Assembly (NCBI RefSeq): GCF_014202905.1
Contig: NZ_JACHHY010000002.1
Coordinates: 1 to 64,000 of the forward strand
Origin: Chitinivorax tropicus
GTDB lineage: Bacteria > Pseudomonadota > Gammaproteobacteria > Burkholderiales > SCOH01
Reading direction: 5' to 3'
Length of the DNA stretch: 64,000 bases
Made by a program: the position numbers and the translations under genes. Shown here piece after piece: positions 23,805 to 32,610 of the stretch. Every line of letters starts with the position of its first letter. The first letter of the stretch is position 1. Below the pieces are notes generated by a model. It did no database searches. It saw only the letters and a program-made list of their open reading frames with translations, and was not told where the DNA came from.

Positions 23805-24563
23805 CTACTCAGCGATATAGAGCGCGGTCTCGGCTGCCTCCAGCTCTTGCACCAGGCGCTCGGACGGGCGCTGATCTGTAAATAATGCCGTTACTTGGCT
23901 CACGTGCCCCATGCGCACCATGGCATTGCGCCCAAACTTGCCATGATCAGCCACCAGAAAGATCTGGCGCGCATGTTCCACAATGGCTTGCGCCACCCGC
24001 ACTTCACGATAATCAAAGTCCAGCAACGTACCATCATCGTCAATGCCAGAAATCCCGATCACCGCAAAATCCACTTTGAACTGACGGATGAAATCGATGG
24101 TCGCTTCGCCAATGATACCGCCATCCACCGGGCGCACCACCCCGCCAGCGATGATGACTTCAAAATCCTGACGATTGCCGAAAATCGATGCCACATTCAG
24201 GTTGTTGGTGATGATCCGTAATGACTTGTGATCCAACAGTGCTCGCGCCACTGTCTCTACCGTGGTGCCGATATTCATGATCAGGCTGGCATTGTCTGGA
24301 ATATTGGCCGCCACTAGCTTGGCGATTCGTTCTTTTTCAGTTTGATTCCATACTTTTCGCATTGCGTACTCTTCATTCTGTACGCTGGAGCCATTCCCTG
24401 CGCCGCCATGAAACCGCTTGAGTACGCCAGATTCAGCAAGCATGTTGATATCACGCCGGATCGTCTGCGGCGTGACATCTAGCTCTTTGGCCAGCGTTTC
24501 AATCGACATATAGCCGTGTTGTTTGACCAACTGAACGATCTTCTCATGACGTGGTTGTCGCAT
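23805..24563 (-). CDS. glpR: Glycerol-3-phosphate regulon repressor
   Basis: A 252-residue DeoR-family repressor. The N-terminal helix-turn-helix includes SIETLAKELDVTPQTIRRDI, followed by the phosphosugar-binding DeoRC domain (IIAGGVVRPVDGGIIGEATI). It is divergent from glpK, which identifies its ligand as glycerol-3-phosphate: bound ligand releases DNA and allows glycerol use. Start chosen at 24563 because GGAGG lies 5 bases before it, although the frame is open further upstream through the inverted repeat. Confidence 0.9.
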   Translation of the reverse strand: MRQPRHEKIVQLVKQHGYMSIETLAKELDVTPQTIRRDINMLAESGVLKRFHGGAGNGSSVQNEEYAMRKVWNQTEKERIAKLVAANIPDNASLIMNIGTTVETVARALLDHKSLRIITNNLNVASIFGNRQDFEVIIAGGVVRPVDGGIIGEATIDFIRQFKVDFAVIGISGIDDDGTLLDFDYREVRVAQAIVEHARQIFLVADHGKFGRNAMVRMGHVSQVTALFTDQRPSERLVQELEAAETALYIAE

Positions 24564-24584
24564 GAATCCTCCATAGATTAAGTT

Positions 24585-24645
24585 CACCATTTCCAAAGCC
24601 CCTGCCAACCCATGCAACCAATGGAACAGGGCTTTGGAAATGGTG
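24585..24645. repeat. 17-bp perfect inverted repeat between glpR and glpK
   Basis: CACCATTTCCAAAGCCC at 24585-24601 and its exact complement at 24629-24645 are separated by 27 bases. It lies 21 bp upstream of the glpR start. It could be a double operator, a leader hairpin in either direction or a mobile-element scar. Confidence 0.85.
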
Positions 24646-24730
24646 TTACTCTGATTCTACCGATAGATGGCCGACATTCAAGCAAATGCACCGACAGGCC
24701 TGATTGGATTGTGCCAAAATACCCTTCAAA

Positions 24731-24750
24731 TATGTTCATTAATGAAAACG
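24731..24750 (+). promoter_or_regulatory. GlpR operator in front of glpK
   Basis: TATGTTCATTAATGAAAACG matches the enterobacterial GlpR consensus (WATGTTCGWT-AWCGAACATW) in nearly all of the left half and about six of ten positions of the right half. It lies 9 bases upstream of the glpK start, overlapping the Shine-Dalgarno region. Confidence 0.6.
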
Positions 24751-24759
24751 GAGGAAAGT

Positions 24760-26247
24760 ATGTCAGCTTTTTTACTGGCCATCGACCAGGGAACAACCAG
24801 CACCCGCGCCATCGTGTTTGATCGGCAAGGGGTCGAGCATTCCAGGTCGCAAGCCGAGCTGACTCAATACTTTCCAGCGGAAGGCTGGGTGGAACATGAT
24901 CCAGAGGAGATCTGGCGCCATACGGTTCAAGTCTGCCAAACCGCACTCAACCAACATGGCGTCACCCCAGGCAGCATCGCTGCCATTGGCATCACCAATC
25001 AACGCGAAACCACCATCGTCTGGGATCGCGCAACCGGCAAACCCGTGCACCATGCAATCGTCTGGCAAGACCGGCGCACTGCCCCCCTCTGCCAAGCCCT
25101 TTATAGCCCGGAATGCGAAGCCATGCTGGCGCAAAAGACCGGGCTGTTGCTGGACCCCTACTTCTCCGCAACCAAAATCCGCTGGATTCTCGACAACGTA
25201 CCCGGCTTACGCGATCGCGCAGAGCGGGGGGAGCTGGCATTCGGCACCATTGACAGCTTTTTGCTGTGGCGGCTGACAGGCGGTAGCGTACATGCCACCG
25301 ACGCGACCAATGCGGCACGCACCCTGCTCTTCAACATCCGTACTCAGCAATGGGATGAGGAGCTATTGTCCCTATTTGACATACCTGCCTCCATGTTGCC
25401 AGAGGTGAAGGACAGCGCCGCGGACTTTGGTCTGACCGATGAATCGTTATTTGGCGTGCGGCTACCGATTCGAGGAGTGGCAGGTGACCAGCAAGCTGCC
25501 ACTGTCGGCCAAGCCTGCTTTGCCCCTGGCATGATCAAGAGCACCTATGGCACCGGCTGCTTCATGGTGATGAATACTGGCGAGCAGTTTGTCCAGTCCA
25601 AGAATCGATTGCTGACCACTATCGCCTATCGGCTCAATGGCAAACCCATCTATGCCATGGAGGGCAGCATCTTCATTGCTGGCGCGGCTGTGCAATGGTT
25701 GCGCGATGCATTGAAGCTGATCAACCACGCTGGCGAAACTGAAGCGCTGGCCAGGCAGGTGGCTACTACCGGCGGAGTCTATCTGGTACCGGCATTCACG
25801 GGCCTGGGCGCCCCCTACTGGGACCCACTGGCCCGAGGCTCAATTGTCGGCCTGACACGCGACTCGGGCATCGCCCACATCGTGCGCGCCGCACTCGAAT
25901 CGGTATGCTATCAAACCCGTGATCTACTCGAAGCCATGCGGGCCGATGGCGCCAGCCTGCCGCAGGCACTGCGGGTGGATGGTGGCATGGTTGCCAACAA
26001 TCTGGTCATGCAGTTTCTGAGCGACATGCTGACCGTACCGGTCGAGCGGCCCAGGGTCACCGAGACAACCGCGCTGGGCGCCGCTTATCTGGCGGGCTTG
26101 GGCATCGGCCTGTATCAATCACTTGATGAATTGTCTGCCTTGTGGCAACTGGAACGGGCCTTTGAGCCCGAAATGGACGAACAGCGCCGGGAGGCGCTGT
26201 ATCGGGGCTGGCAGGATGCCGTCTCGCGTACACGTAGCCGTACCTGA
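24760..26247 (+). CDS. glpK: Glycerol kinase
   Basis: A 495-residue FGGY-family kinase, the normal length. The phosphate-binding loop is [14 protein letters not shown] near residue 8; FGGY signatures are seen in [15 protein letters not shown] and in [20 protein letters not shown]. It phosphorylates glycerol to glycerol-3-phosphate in the cytoplasm. The ATG at 24760 follows GGAGGAAAGT. No glpF or glpD is adjacent in the window. It is expected to be repressed by the divergent GlpR. Confidence 0.97.
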   Translation: MSAFLLAIDQGTTSTRAIVFDRQGVEHSRSQAELTQYFPAEGWVEHDPEEIWRHTVQVCQTALNQHGVTPGSIAAIGITNQRETTIVWDRATGKPVHHAIVWQDRRTAPLCQALYSPECEAMLAQKTGLLLDPYFSATKIRWILDNVPGLRDRAERGELAFGTIDSFLLWRLTGGSVHATDATNAARTLLFNIRTQQWDEELLSLFDIPASMLPEVKDSAADFGLTDESLFGVRLPIRGVAGDQQAATVGQACFAPGMIKSTYGTGCFMVMNTGEQFVQSKNRLLTTIAYRLNGKPIYAMEGSIFIAGAAVQWLRDALKLINHAGETEALARQVATTGGVYLVPAFTGLGAPYWDPLARGSIVGLTRDSGIAHIVRAALESVCYQTRDLLEAMRADGASLPQALRVDGGMVANNLVMQFLSDMLTVPVERPRVTETTALGAAYLAGLGIGLYQSLDELSALWQLERAFEPEMDEQRREALYRGWQDAVSRTRSRT

Positions 26248-26280
26248 GCAGGTTGCACGGCAGTGGTTGCCACCAGCCAA

Positions 26281-26313
26281 CAGGTTCTGTCGATATGGCC
26301 TCAACAGAACCTG
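26281..26313. terminator. Hairpin between glpK and the ArsR gene
   Basis: CAGGTTCTGT and ACAGAACCTG form a perfect 10-bp stem with a 13-base loop between convergent genes. There is no T-run; it is probably a 3' hairpin for one or both. Confidence 0.55.
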
Positions 26314-26362
26314 ACAAACTCACACACGATGGCAATCAATAGCGATGACGGCACACAGCAGA

Positions 26363-26803
26363 TTAGACAGTCGGCGCTGGCGTGACGCTATTCGGCGTAG
26401 CAGGCGCTGCACGAACCGGCAGGTATTCAACATTGGTAGACTGCGGTGTTGCACGTGCATGTTCCGCGCCGATCGGACGATCGGGCATCGTGGCCAAGCG
26501 GTTCAAGTCGCGCCCCAGCATGGATGCTTGCTCACCACTGTGAGTCATGGTCTGCAACACCTGGAAAGCCCAGGCAGGCAGTTGTGGATGTAGGCGGTAA
26601 TGCTTCCATACGCGGTCACGGCGGACACTTACCACACGCGCATCGCGCAACTTTGCAAGGTGCCGGGATGCCTTAGGTTGCGAGCAATCAATGGCATAGC
26701 ACAACTCAGCTACACTCAATTCATCCTCTGCCATCAACAGAGCTAGCATACGGCGGCGCGTGGTGTCGGCCAGAACATCGAAGACATCGTCGGCGTTGAT
26801 CAT
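26363..26803 (-). CDS. ArsR-family transcriptional regulator
   Basis: A 146-residue winged-helix regulator. The DNA-binding part (residues 5-75) is typical of ArsR: DVLADTTRRRMLALLMAEDE, then ELCYAIDCSQPKASRHLAKL and the wing RRDRVWKHYRL. Cys pairs around the recognition helix (ELC...DCSQ) could bind arsenite or another soft metal, but the classic ELCVCDL motif is not intact. The C-terminal 50 residues are Pro/Ala-rich and probably disordered. No metal-resistance gene is next to it. Confidence 0.85.
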   Translation of the reverse strand: MINADDVFDVLADTTRRRMLALLMAEDELSVAELCYAIDCSQPKASRHLAKLRDARVVSVRRDRVWKHYRLHPQLPAWAFQVLQTMTHSGEQASMLGRDLNRLATMPDRPIGAEHARATPQSTNVEYLPVRAAPATPNSVTPAPTV

Positions 26804-26836
26804 GATTTCGTCTCCAGGGGAAACCGCCCCAATCGG

Positions 26837-26852
26837 TAAGCTATATTTAGCT
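26837..26852 (-). promoter_or_regulatory. Candidate operator of the ArsR gene
   Basis: AAGCTA-TATT-TAGCTT is a perfect inverted repeat 33 bases upstream of the ArsR start codon, a suitable autoregulatory site. Confidence 0.45.
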
Positions 26853-27553
26853 TTAAAATCAGTGAGAACCCCAATACCACATCGGGGTCATTCATTTGCT
26901 TCTCCATGGTTAGCATTCAACCCTTTGTTGTGCATCGGCACAATCCGACAAAGGTCTGAAAATGGCTCCGACATATGGTTGAGCGTAGTCATCCAAAGGT
27001 CGGAACAATCCATATGGAAATTTTCCATTACGAATCCCGCCATGCATCGAAAACATGAAAAAATATCAATGAAATCATATAGAAGAAAGCAAATATACGT
27101 CCCCACTCAGACCATGCCGCTGTCTTGTCATCCAGTCGATCATTCACTTGATGTGACACTTTAAAATGATTACGTCTGTATGTATGCCTAAAAGAAACAA
27201 GCCAACGAGACACATCCAGATCATCTGAATCCCCCCCCCTGCACGCACAAGCAAGCCCCCCCAAACGCCCCGCAGATTGCGGCCAACAAGTCAGCATCGT
27301 ATGATGATGGGGCATGGACGACACAATCGATCATGTAACGTCGTCAATGGCTTCCCGTTACACCATTGGCGCATGCCCAAAAACACAATTTTTGTGGAAT
27401 CCATCATATGTTGTTTCAAATACCCACCTTGTTCTCCTGGTGATGCATGGTCTGACGTTGCATCATCTGCCAAGCTGTCCATTCGAATTCAGCCAGATGT
27501 AGTCAACGCGCCTATCAGCTTCGGTATTGACGATGGATCCGCGAGGAGCAGAC
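26853..27553. other. Long intergenic region, no gene recognised
   Basis: About 700 bases, AT-rich at 27000-27180 and with C-runs at 27228-27238. Open frames up to about 100 codons occur on both strands, but none has a convincing start or known motif. It probably contains the promoter of the dehydrogenase gene. Confidence 0.5.
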
Positions 27554-28600
27554 ATGTCCGTATTTACACACGTCGATTTTGACCAACATGAACAAGTGGT
27601 CTACGCACACGATGCCAAGACCGGCCTGAAAGCCATCATTGCAATTCACAATACCCACCTGGGGCCAGCCATGGGGGGCTGCCGGATGTGGGCGTACGCA
27701 CATGATGACGATGCGTTGACCGATGCACTGCGGCTTGCCCGTGGCATGACTTACAAAAATGCCGTGGCACAATTGCCCATTGGCGGCGGCAAAACGGTCA
27801 TCATCGGCAATGCCAAAACGGACAAGTCACCCGAACTGTTCCAGGCTTTGGGCGAAGCCATTCAACGCCTGGGCGGGCGTTACATCACGGCAGAAGATGT
27901 CGGCACGTCGCCTGCTGACATGCGTGAAGTCAATAAGACCACGCGCTTTGTGCTGGGCACATCGCAAGAGAATGGCGATCCCTCGCCTTTCACCGCACTG
28001 GGTTGCTTTGTTGGTGCGCAGGCCGCCATTCAACACAGACTGGGCCGCTCGGATTTTGAAGGATTGACGGTTGCGTTGCAGGGCCTGGGCCATGTGGGCT
28101 GGCACTATGCCCAGCAATTGCATGATGCAGGTGCCAAGCTGATCGTGACCGATATCGACACCGCGATTTTGGAACGCGCCAAAACCGAATTGAAAGCCGA
28201 TGTCGTCGCGCCTGACGCCATCTATGATGTCGATGCCGACATCTACGCCCCTTGCGCACTGGGCGCCACCATCAATGCCGGCACCTTGGGGCGTCTGAAG
28301 TGCAAGATCATCGCGGGCGCCGCCAACAATCAGTTGAAAACAGCAGCACTGGGCGCTGATCTACGCGACAAGGGCATCTTGTATGCCCCTGACTTTGTCA
28401 TCAACGCGGGAGGCATCATCAAGGTTTGCTATGACTACCTTGGCAAATCGCTGGCAGATGTGGACAGCCACGTACGGCGTATCCACCACACGCTGCTGGA
28501 GGTCTTTGAACGTGCTGACCATGCAGGCCAGTCCACCAGTGTGATTGCGGATCAAATGGCGGAGGCCCGATTCAAGCAGCAGGAAACCTGCACGGCATGA
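27554..28600 (+). CDS. Leucine/valine dehydrogenase (Glu/Leu/Phe/Val dehydrogenase family)
   Basis: A 348-residue NAD-dependent amino acid dehydrogenase. The N-terminal domain holds the substrate motif LGPAMGGCRMW and the catalytic Lys80 in LPIGGGKTVI, together with Lys68; the C-terminal Rossmann domain has GLGHVGWHYAQQL. Members deaminate branched-chain or aromatic amino acids to 2-oxoacids. The length and motifs fit the leucine/valine subgroup better than the longer hexameric glutamate enzymes, but the exact substrate is an inference. GAGGAG lies upstream of the ATG at 27554. Confidence 0.92.
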   Translation: MSVFTHVDFDQHEQVVYAHDAKTGLKAIIAIHNTHLGPAMGGCRMWAYAHDDDALTDALRLARGMTYKNAVAQLPIGGGKTVIIGNAKTDKSPELFQALGEAIQRLGGRYITAEDVGTSPADMREVNKTTRFVLGTSQENGDPSPFTALGCFVGAQAAIQHRLGRSDFEGLTVALQGLGHVGWHYAQQLHDAGAKLIVTDIDTAILERAKTELKADVVAPDAIYDVDADIYAPCALGATINAGTLGRLKCKIIAGAANNQLKTAALGADLRDKGILYAPDFVINAGGIIKVCYDYLGKSLADVDSHVRRIHHTLLEVFERADHAGQSTSVIADQMAEARFKQQETCTA

Positions 28601-28740
28601 TTACCCTCCCTGCCTGAGCAGCATCGCAGACCACGCGCCGCTTGATAGATCGCGCCATCCAGGTGGCGCGATTCCACATCGACAGCCTGCCTGTCACTGA
28701 CTACGATTCCCACACCGCGCACACTGCCAAGGGGAAACGT

Positions 28741-29604
28741 ATGGCAATCGATCCTGGACTCATCCTACTGGCACTTGCGCCGATTTTTGTGCTGACCATC
28801 GCCATCGAAGCCTGGTACTGGCATGGAAAACGCGCCATGTATACTTGGCGCGATACTTTGTCCAATGCAGCACTGGCCTTGATGCATCAGGCATCCGATG
28901 CCCTTTTTCTATGGGCCTTTGTCAAAACCGCCTATCTGTGGGTATACCAGCACGGTCCGCAATGGGTTGCCATGCCCAATCCATGGGGGGTGGTTTGCCT
29001 ATTCATCCTGCAGGATTTCCTCTACTACTGGTTTCATCGTGCCAGCCACCGCATTCGCTGGATGTGGGCCTCGCATGTCGTCCACCACTCATCCGAACGG
29101 ATGAATTTCTCGACGGCCTTCCGACAAAGCCTCACCTATCCGCTATCCGGCATGTGGCTGTTCTGGCTGCCTCTGGCGTGGGTTGGTTTTCCGCCTGAGT
29201 GGGTCATCCTGGCGGTAGGGCTGTCGCTTGCCTATCAATTTTTCGTGCATACCCAGGCCGTCGGCAAACTTGGCTGGGTCGAGTGGATCTTCAACACCCC
29301 CTCCCATCACCGGGCGCATCATGGCCGCAACCCACAATACATCGATAAGAACTATGCAGGCGTGCTGATCATCTGGGACAGACTATTTGGAACCTTTGAA
29401 GCAGAAGTCGCCCCCCCAGACTATGGAATCATCCGCCCCATCCATAGCCATAACCCGCTCCTGCTGACCTTTCATGAGTGGCGGGACATGCTCCAAGCCG
29501 CCTGGCAATATCATGATCTGCGGTTCTTGTGGAAACCGCCAGAATGGTCCCGCGATCAGCCCAATGGACAAATACCGCCCAAACAGGCCTCAGATGTTAT
29601 ATAA
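28741..29604 (+). CDS. Sterol desaturase/fatty acid hydroxylase family protein
   Basis: A 287-residue membrane di-iron enzyme. The three histidine clusters are HRASH (99-103), HVVHHSS (112-118) and HHRAHHGRN near residue 185, with another downstream HSH. Four or five hydrophobic segments surround them. Members hydroxylate or desaturate membrane lipids, sterols or ether lipids. ATG at 28741 with AAGGGG upstream is chosen; an open frame extends to 28642 without signals. It lies downstream of the dehydrogenase, 140 bases apart, and the two may not be linked. Confidence 0.9.
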   Translation: MAIDPGLILLALAPIFVLTIAIEAWYWHGKRAMYTWRDTLSNAALALMHQASDALFLWAFVKTAYLWVYQHGPQWVAMPNPWGVVCLFILQDFLYYWFHRASHRIRWMWASHVVHHSSERMNFSTAFRQSLTYPLSGMWLFWLPLAWVGFPPEWVILAVGLSLAYQFFVHTQAVGKLGWVEWIFNTPSHHRAHHGRNPQYIDKNYAGVLIIWDRLFGTFEAEVAPPDYGIIRPIHSHNPLLLTFHEWRDMLQAAWQYHDLRFLWKPPEWSRDQPNGQIPPKQASDVI

Positions 29605-29760
29605 CGGAACTTGACCTTGTGAGCCACCACATCAATTTGGCCCGGCACCATCATATGTACGCATTCCAAGACGTTGGTTCCACCGATGACCGATCTGACC
29701 ACAAGAACCCTGGAGATGCCGAGGTTGACGTGGTTATGAGCGCCTACTAGACTTGCGCCC

Positions 29761-29964
29761 ATGAAAAATGAACTCAACGAGCTCGAAGCCAAGATCCACC
29801 AGCTCGCGAGCCTCTGCCAGCACTTACGTCAAGAAAACAACGAATTGCGCCAAGCGCTTGAGATGTCGCAAGAGGAGAACCGCCGCCTGAATGACAAGGT
29901 GGAGGGCGCCAAAATGCGTATCGAACAACTGCTGCAATCCATGCCAGAAACCTCTGCGGAATGA
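29761..29964 (+). CDS. Small coiled-coil protein (TIGR02449-type, ZapB-like)
   Basis: A 67-residue protein that is almost entirely one coiled coil (LNELEAKIHQLASLCQHLRQ, followed by further heptads rich in Glu, Asn and Leu). Proteins of this type sit directly upstream of zapA in many proteobacteria and are thought to join the divisome like ZapB, bridging ZapA to the chromosome terminus. The stop overlaps the zapA start (ATGA). The gene order supports the call more than sequence alone. Confidence 0.85.
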   Translation: MKNELNELEAKIHQLASLCQHLRQENNELRQALEMSQEENRRLNDKVEGAKMRIEQLLQSMPETSAE

Positions 29965-30263
29965 AAAACCTCGACATCACCATCATGGGGCGTGATTTTC
30001 GGATCGCCTGCCCCGAACAGGAAGAAGCATCACTGATGATGGCCGTCGATCTACTCGATGGCCGCATTGAATCCATCAAGCGCGATGGCAAAGTGGTCGG
30101 CGCCGACCGCATTGCCATCATGGCGGCACTGAATATCGCTCATGAAATGCTCAGCATGAAAATGTCAGGCACGGACGTGGGCATGACGGAGTTCCGTCAA
30201 CGCCTGCTACACATGCAGGAAGTCATCGACCAGGCCATGTTGGAGCAAAATCGCTTGTTCTGA
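29961..30263 (+). CDS. zapA: Cell division protein ZapA
   Basis: A 100-residue protein. The N-terminal globular part has LDITIMGRDFRIACPEQEEA, typical of ZapA, followed by LMMAVDLLDGRIESIKRDGK and a long C-terminal helix with ADRIAIMAALNIAHEML. ZapA binds FtsZ and bundles filaments at midcell. It is translationally coupled to the upstream coiled-coil gene, and the 6S RNA gene and fau follow, as in many gamma- and betaproteobacteria. Confidence 0.95.
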   Translation: MKNLDITIMGRDFRIACPEQEEASLMMAVDLLDGRIESIKRDGKVVGADRIAIMAALNIAHEMLSMKMSGTDVGMTEFRQRLLHMQEVIDQAMLEQNRLF

Positions 30264-30277
30264 TTGATCGGTAACCG

Positions 30278-30312
30278 GCTGGTGAAAATTCATCCATCCC
30301 ACCCACCAGCCA
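30278..30312 (+). terminator. Hairpin after zapA
   Basis: GGCTGGTG and CACCAGCC form an 8-bp stem 15 bases past the zapA stop codon. The following bases (ACTTTCC) give only a weak T-run. Confidence 0.45.
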
Positions 30313-30381
30313 CTTTCCACATGCTAACAATCTCTTACCGGCACGTCGGAAGCCATCTTCCAAAAAAACCAAAATGAAGGT

Positions 30382-30410
30382 TTGGGGAATGGTTCTGACG
30401 ATGATAGAAT
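30382..30410 (+). promoter_or_regulatory. Promoter of the 6S RNA gene
   Basis: TTGGGG, 17 bases, TAGAAT, placing the start near 30417, at the beginning of the 6S closing stem. Confidence 0.5.
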
Positions 30411-30416
30411 CAATTC

Positions 30417-30599
30417 AGGTCCCCTGCGGTGTTCGTTCAAGGTCTAATATTCTTTGAACCAATATAGTAGAACTGGTTGCAAATCCTTGATGCCCTGTTG
30501 TGAGCGTCGCCCAGCGATGCACCTGATGGGTTCGGTGTGTAACCCCCTTGAACCTTACGGTTCAAGATGAAGGCCGTACGGCACAGGCGGGGGGCTTTC
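30417..30599 (+). ncRNA. ssrS: 6S RNA
   Basis: About 183 nt between zapA and fau, the conserved ssrS position. The closing stem can form from GGTCCCCTGCGGTG near the 5' end with CACAGGCGGGGGG near the 3' end. The 3' half contains CCTTGAACC...GGTTCAAG, the hallmark hairpin of gammaproteobacterial and betaproteobacterial 6S RNAs. The RNA mimics an open promoter and holds sigma-70 polymerase in stationary phase. Ends are approximate. Confidence 0.85.
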
Positions 30600-30609
30600 C
30601 TTACACAAA

Positions 30610-31248
30610 ATGATCGCTGCTGATCCTGTCCCAGACCATCAGGTCGCCCTGCTCGAAAAATCACGATTAAGACGCGAACTCAAACAAGCCAGAGCGCGTT
30701 ACTCTGCCAATCAACGACAATTTGCCGCTGACCAGCTGTTACGACGTGCGCTCAAGCATGGCTTGTTACAGCGTTACCGCCGCATTGGGTTTTATATTCC
30801 GATGCCGAGCGAGATCGATCTCTTGCCCCTGATCAACCAGGCTTTGTGGATGGGGTGCGAGTGTTACCTCCCGGTCGTGCCACCCGCCCGTAACCGGCTG
30901 ATGCGTTTCACCCGCATCCATGCCGACCATGCCTGGTACCTCAACCGCTACCGCATCCCGGAAATCGCTGCCCCACAATCCCTCGGCGCTCGTCAGCTGG
31001 ATCTGATCTTTGTACCGCTGGTCGGCGTGGATCAGGAAGGTTTCCGCCTGGGAATGGGTGGGGGGTTTTACGATACAACCCTGGCCTTTCGGCGGCTGCG
31101 TAGCTGCTGGAAGAAACCTGTCCTGATCGGGGCTGCGTTCGACTGTCAGCGTGTCAGCCGCGTCCCTCGCGAGCCCTGGGATATGCCATTGGATTTCCTA
31201 CTCACTGAGTCAACATATACCAAATTCCGTCATAACCGCGCAAAGTAA
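30610..31248 (+). CDS. 5-formyltetrahydrofolate cyclo-ligase
   Basis: A 212-residue protein (ygfA/fau family). It starts with the basic LRRELKQARARYS helix and contains FYIPMPSEIDLLPLI and the ATP-binding GFRLGMGGGFYDTTL. It converts 5-formyl-THF to 5,10-methenyl-THF with ATP. It follows the 6S RNA gene and is probably cotranscribed with it, as in E. coli, where this pair is conserved. No clear Shine-Dalgarno is seen before the ATG, since it lies in the 6S 3' end region. Confidence 0.95.
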   Translation: MIAADPVPDHQVALLEKSRLRRELKQARARYSANQRQFAADQLLRRALKHGLLQRYRRIGFYIPMPSEIDLLPLINQALWMGCECYLPVVPPARNRLMRFTRIHADHAWYLNRYRIPEIAAPQSLGARQLDLIFVPLVGVDQEGFRLGMGGGFYDTTLAFRRLRSCWKKPVLIGAAFDCQRVSRVPREPWDMPLDFLLTESTYTKFRHNRAK

Positions 31249-31293
31249 TTCTGAAACAGATATTTGCTGAAACATCAATGCAACATTCGGCAT

Positions 31294-31305
31294 TGATAAT
31301 TATCA
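31294..31305. promoter_or_regulatory. Perfect 12-bp palindrome upstream of the binding protein gene
   Basis: TGATAATTATCA lies 25 bases upstream of the start codon of the periplasmic binding protein. It may be part of an operator; the partial similarity to a Fur box is too weak to use. Confidence 0.35.
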
Positions 31306-31330
31306 GATCGGTTATTTAAGGAATTGAAAC

Positions 31331-32449
31331 ATGACTATGCTATTGCGCCTGCTGGCCGCGCTGCTCGTCACAATGCTCACCGTTCCCTCATGGGCGGAGC
31401 CCACATCCATCACGATCGTGCAAGTATTGGATCTATCCGGCCCCAATGGCGACACGGGGAAAGACTACATGACCGGCGCCAAAGTCTATTTCGACTCGAT
31501 CAACGCCAAAGGCGGGGTGGATGGGCGACGCATCCAACATGTGTTTCGGGACGACCAAGGTAACCCTGCGCTGACCACCCAGCTGACCAATCAGCTGATT
31601 GATGATTACCAGCCCGCCGCACTGTTCGGTTATCTGGGTAATGATGGTGTGACTGCGATGCTGAATACGCCTCGCATCAATCGGAGTGGTATTCCTCTGG
31701 TTGCCCCTTACACTGGGCTCAATGTGTCTTCGGACACCACGCGTATCTTTCATATCCGAGCAGGGCTTGAGGATGAGACACGCAAGATCATCCGCATGGC
31801 CATCAACAATGGTCTGGAGAAGCTGGCTGTGTTCCATGGCAACGACAGCCTTGGCCGCGCGGGCATGAAAGCAATCGAACAGGCACTCGCCAGCGAGAAG
31901 AAACCGTTGTTGGCACATGTGGCCTACACCGGCCAGCAGATCAATCAATCCGTCAAGGAGATCTGGCAAGCCAAGCCACAGGCCGTCATTCTGGCGGCAC
32001 CAACCATTGCCACTGCCAACTTCGTCCGTGAATACCGGAAGGTCAGCCCAGGCACGATGTTCTTCGCACTGTCCTCGATCAACCACCAGACCCTGCAGGA
32101 GTTCCTGGGCACGCCTCAGGCAGCACAGGGGATTGCCGTGACCACTGTGATCCCATCCCCCAGTAACCCGACCACCGCCATTGCGCGTGAGCACATCAAA
32201 GCCATGAAGATATACCGTGACGAAGCCCCTTCTTATGCTACGTTGGAGGGCTTCATCGCGGCCAAATATCTCGTCGAGGCATTGCGCAAAGCCGGCAGCC
32301 AAGATCCACAACAGGTGGCCAAGGCTCTGACCACCACCCGCCACCTCGACCTGGGGGGATACCTGCTCGATTTCAGCAGCGATGCCAAACGCGGCTCGCG
32401 TTATGTCGATCTGGCGGTCTTCAGCCGCTCTGGCGTCTTGACCAATTGA
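31331..32449 (+). CDS. ABC transporter substrate-binding protein (Leu/Ile/Val-binding type)
   Basis: A 372-residue periplasmic binding protein type 1. A signal peptide (LLAALLVTMLTVPSWA) is followed by ITIVQVLDLSGPNGDTGKDY, GGVDGRRIQHVFRDDQGNP and a family-typical AGLEDETRKIIRMA core. Such proteins bind amino acids, amides or related compounds. No permease or ATPase gene is nearby, so it is an orphan; in betaproteobacteria these may serve another ABC system or a sensor. A hairpin follows the gene. Confidence 0.88.
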   Translation: MTMLLRLLAALLVTMLTVPSWAEPTSITIVQVLDLSGPNGDTGKDYMTGAKVYFDSINAKGGVDGRRIQHVFRDDQGNPALTTQLTNQLIDDYQPAALFGYLGNDGVTAMLNTPRINRSGIPLVAPYTGLNVSSDTTRIFHIRAGLEDETRKIIRMAINNGLEKLAVFHGNDSLGRAGMKAIEQALASEKKPLLAHVAYTGQQINQSVKEIWQAKPQAVILAAPTIATANFVREYRKVSPGTMFFALSSINHQTLQEFLGTPQAAQGIAVTTVIPSPSNPTTAIAREHIKAMKIYRDEAPSYATLEGFIAAKYLVEALRKAGSQDPQQVAKALTTTRHLDLGGYLLDFSSDAKRGSRYVDLAVFSRSGVLTN

Positions 32450-32464
32450 TCATGACCAGCTCCC

Positions 32465-32504
32465 GTTTCCGTTGACGTGGCGCCACCGCCCCGCCAGCGG
32501 AAAC
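32465..32504 (+). terminator. Hairpin after the binding protein gene
   Basis: GTTTCCGTT and AGCGGAAAC pair with one G-T position around an inner GTGGCGCCAC palindrome. There is no T-run. Confidence 0.4.
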
Positions 32505-32610
32505 CGGTCGTGACAGGTCACCCCTTGTCATCAGCCTCATCTGTGCCTTGTCGGCCCCCCCTATTTTGCGGCAAAGTCGTCACCCATCACCTTGATCGGC
32601 TGGCCTCGCC

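Noticed and set aside
31285-31310. Fur box upstream of the binding protein gene
   Set aside because: The palindrome TGATAATTATCA matches the Fur consensus in only part of the 19 bases and no iron genes are nearby.
31433-32344. 303-codon minus-strand frame opposite the substrate-binding protein gene
   Set aside because: It is antisense to a clear periplasmic binding protein and contains no family motif.
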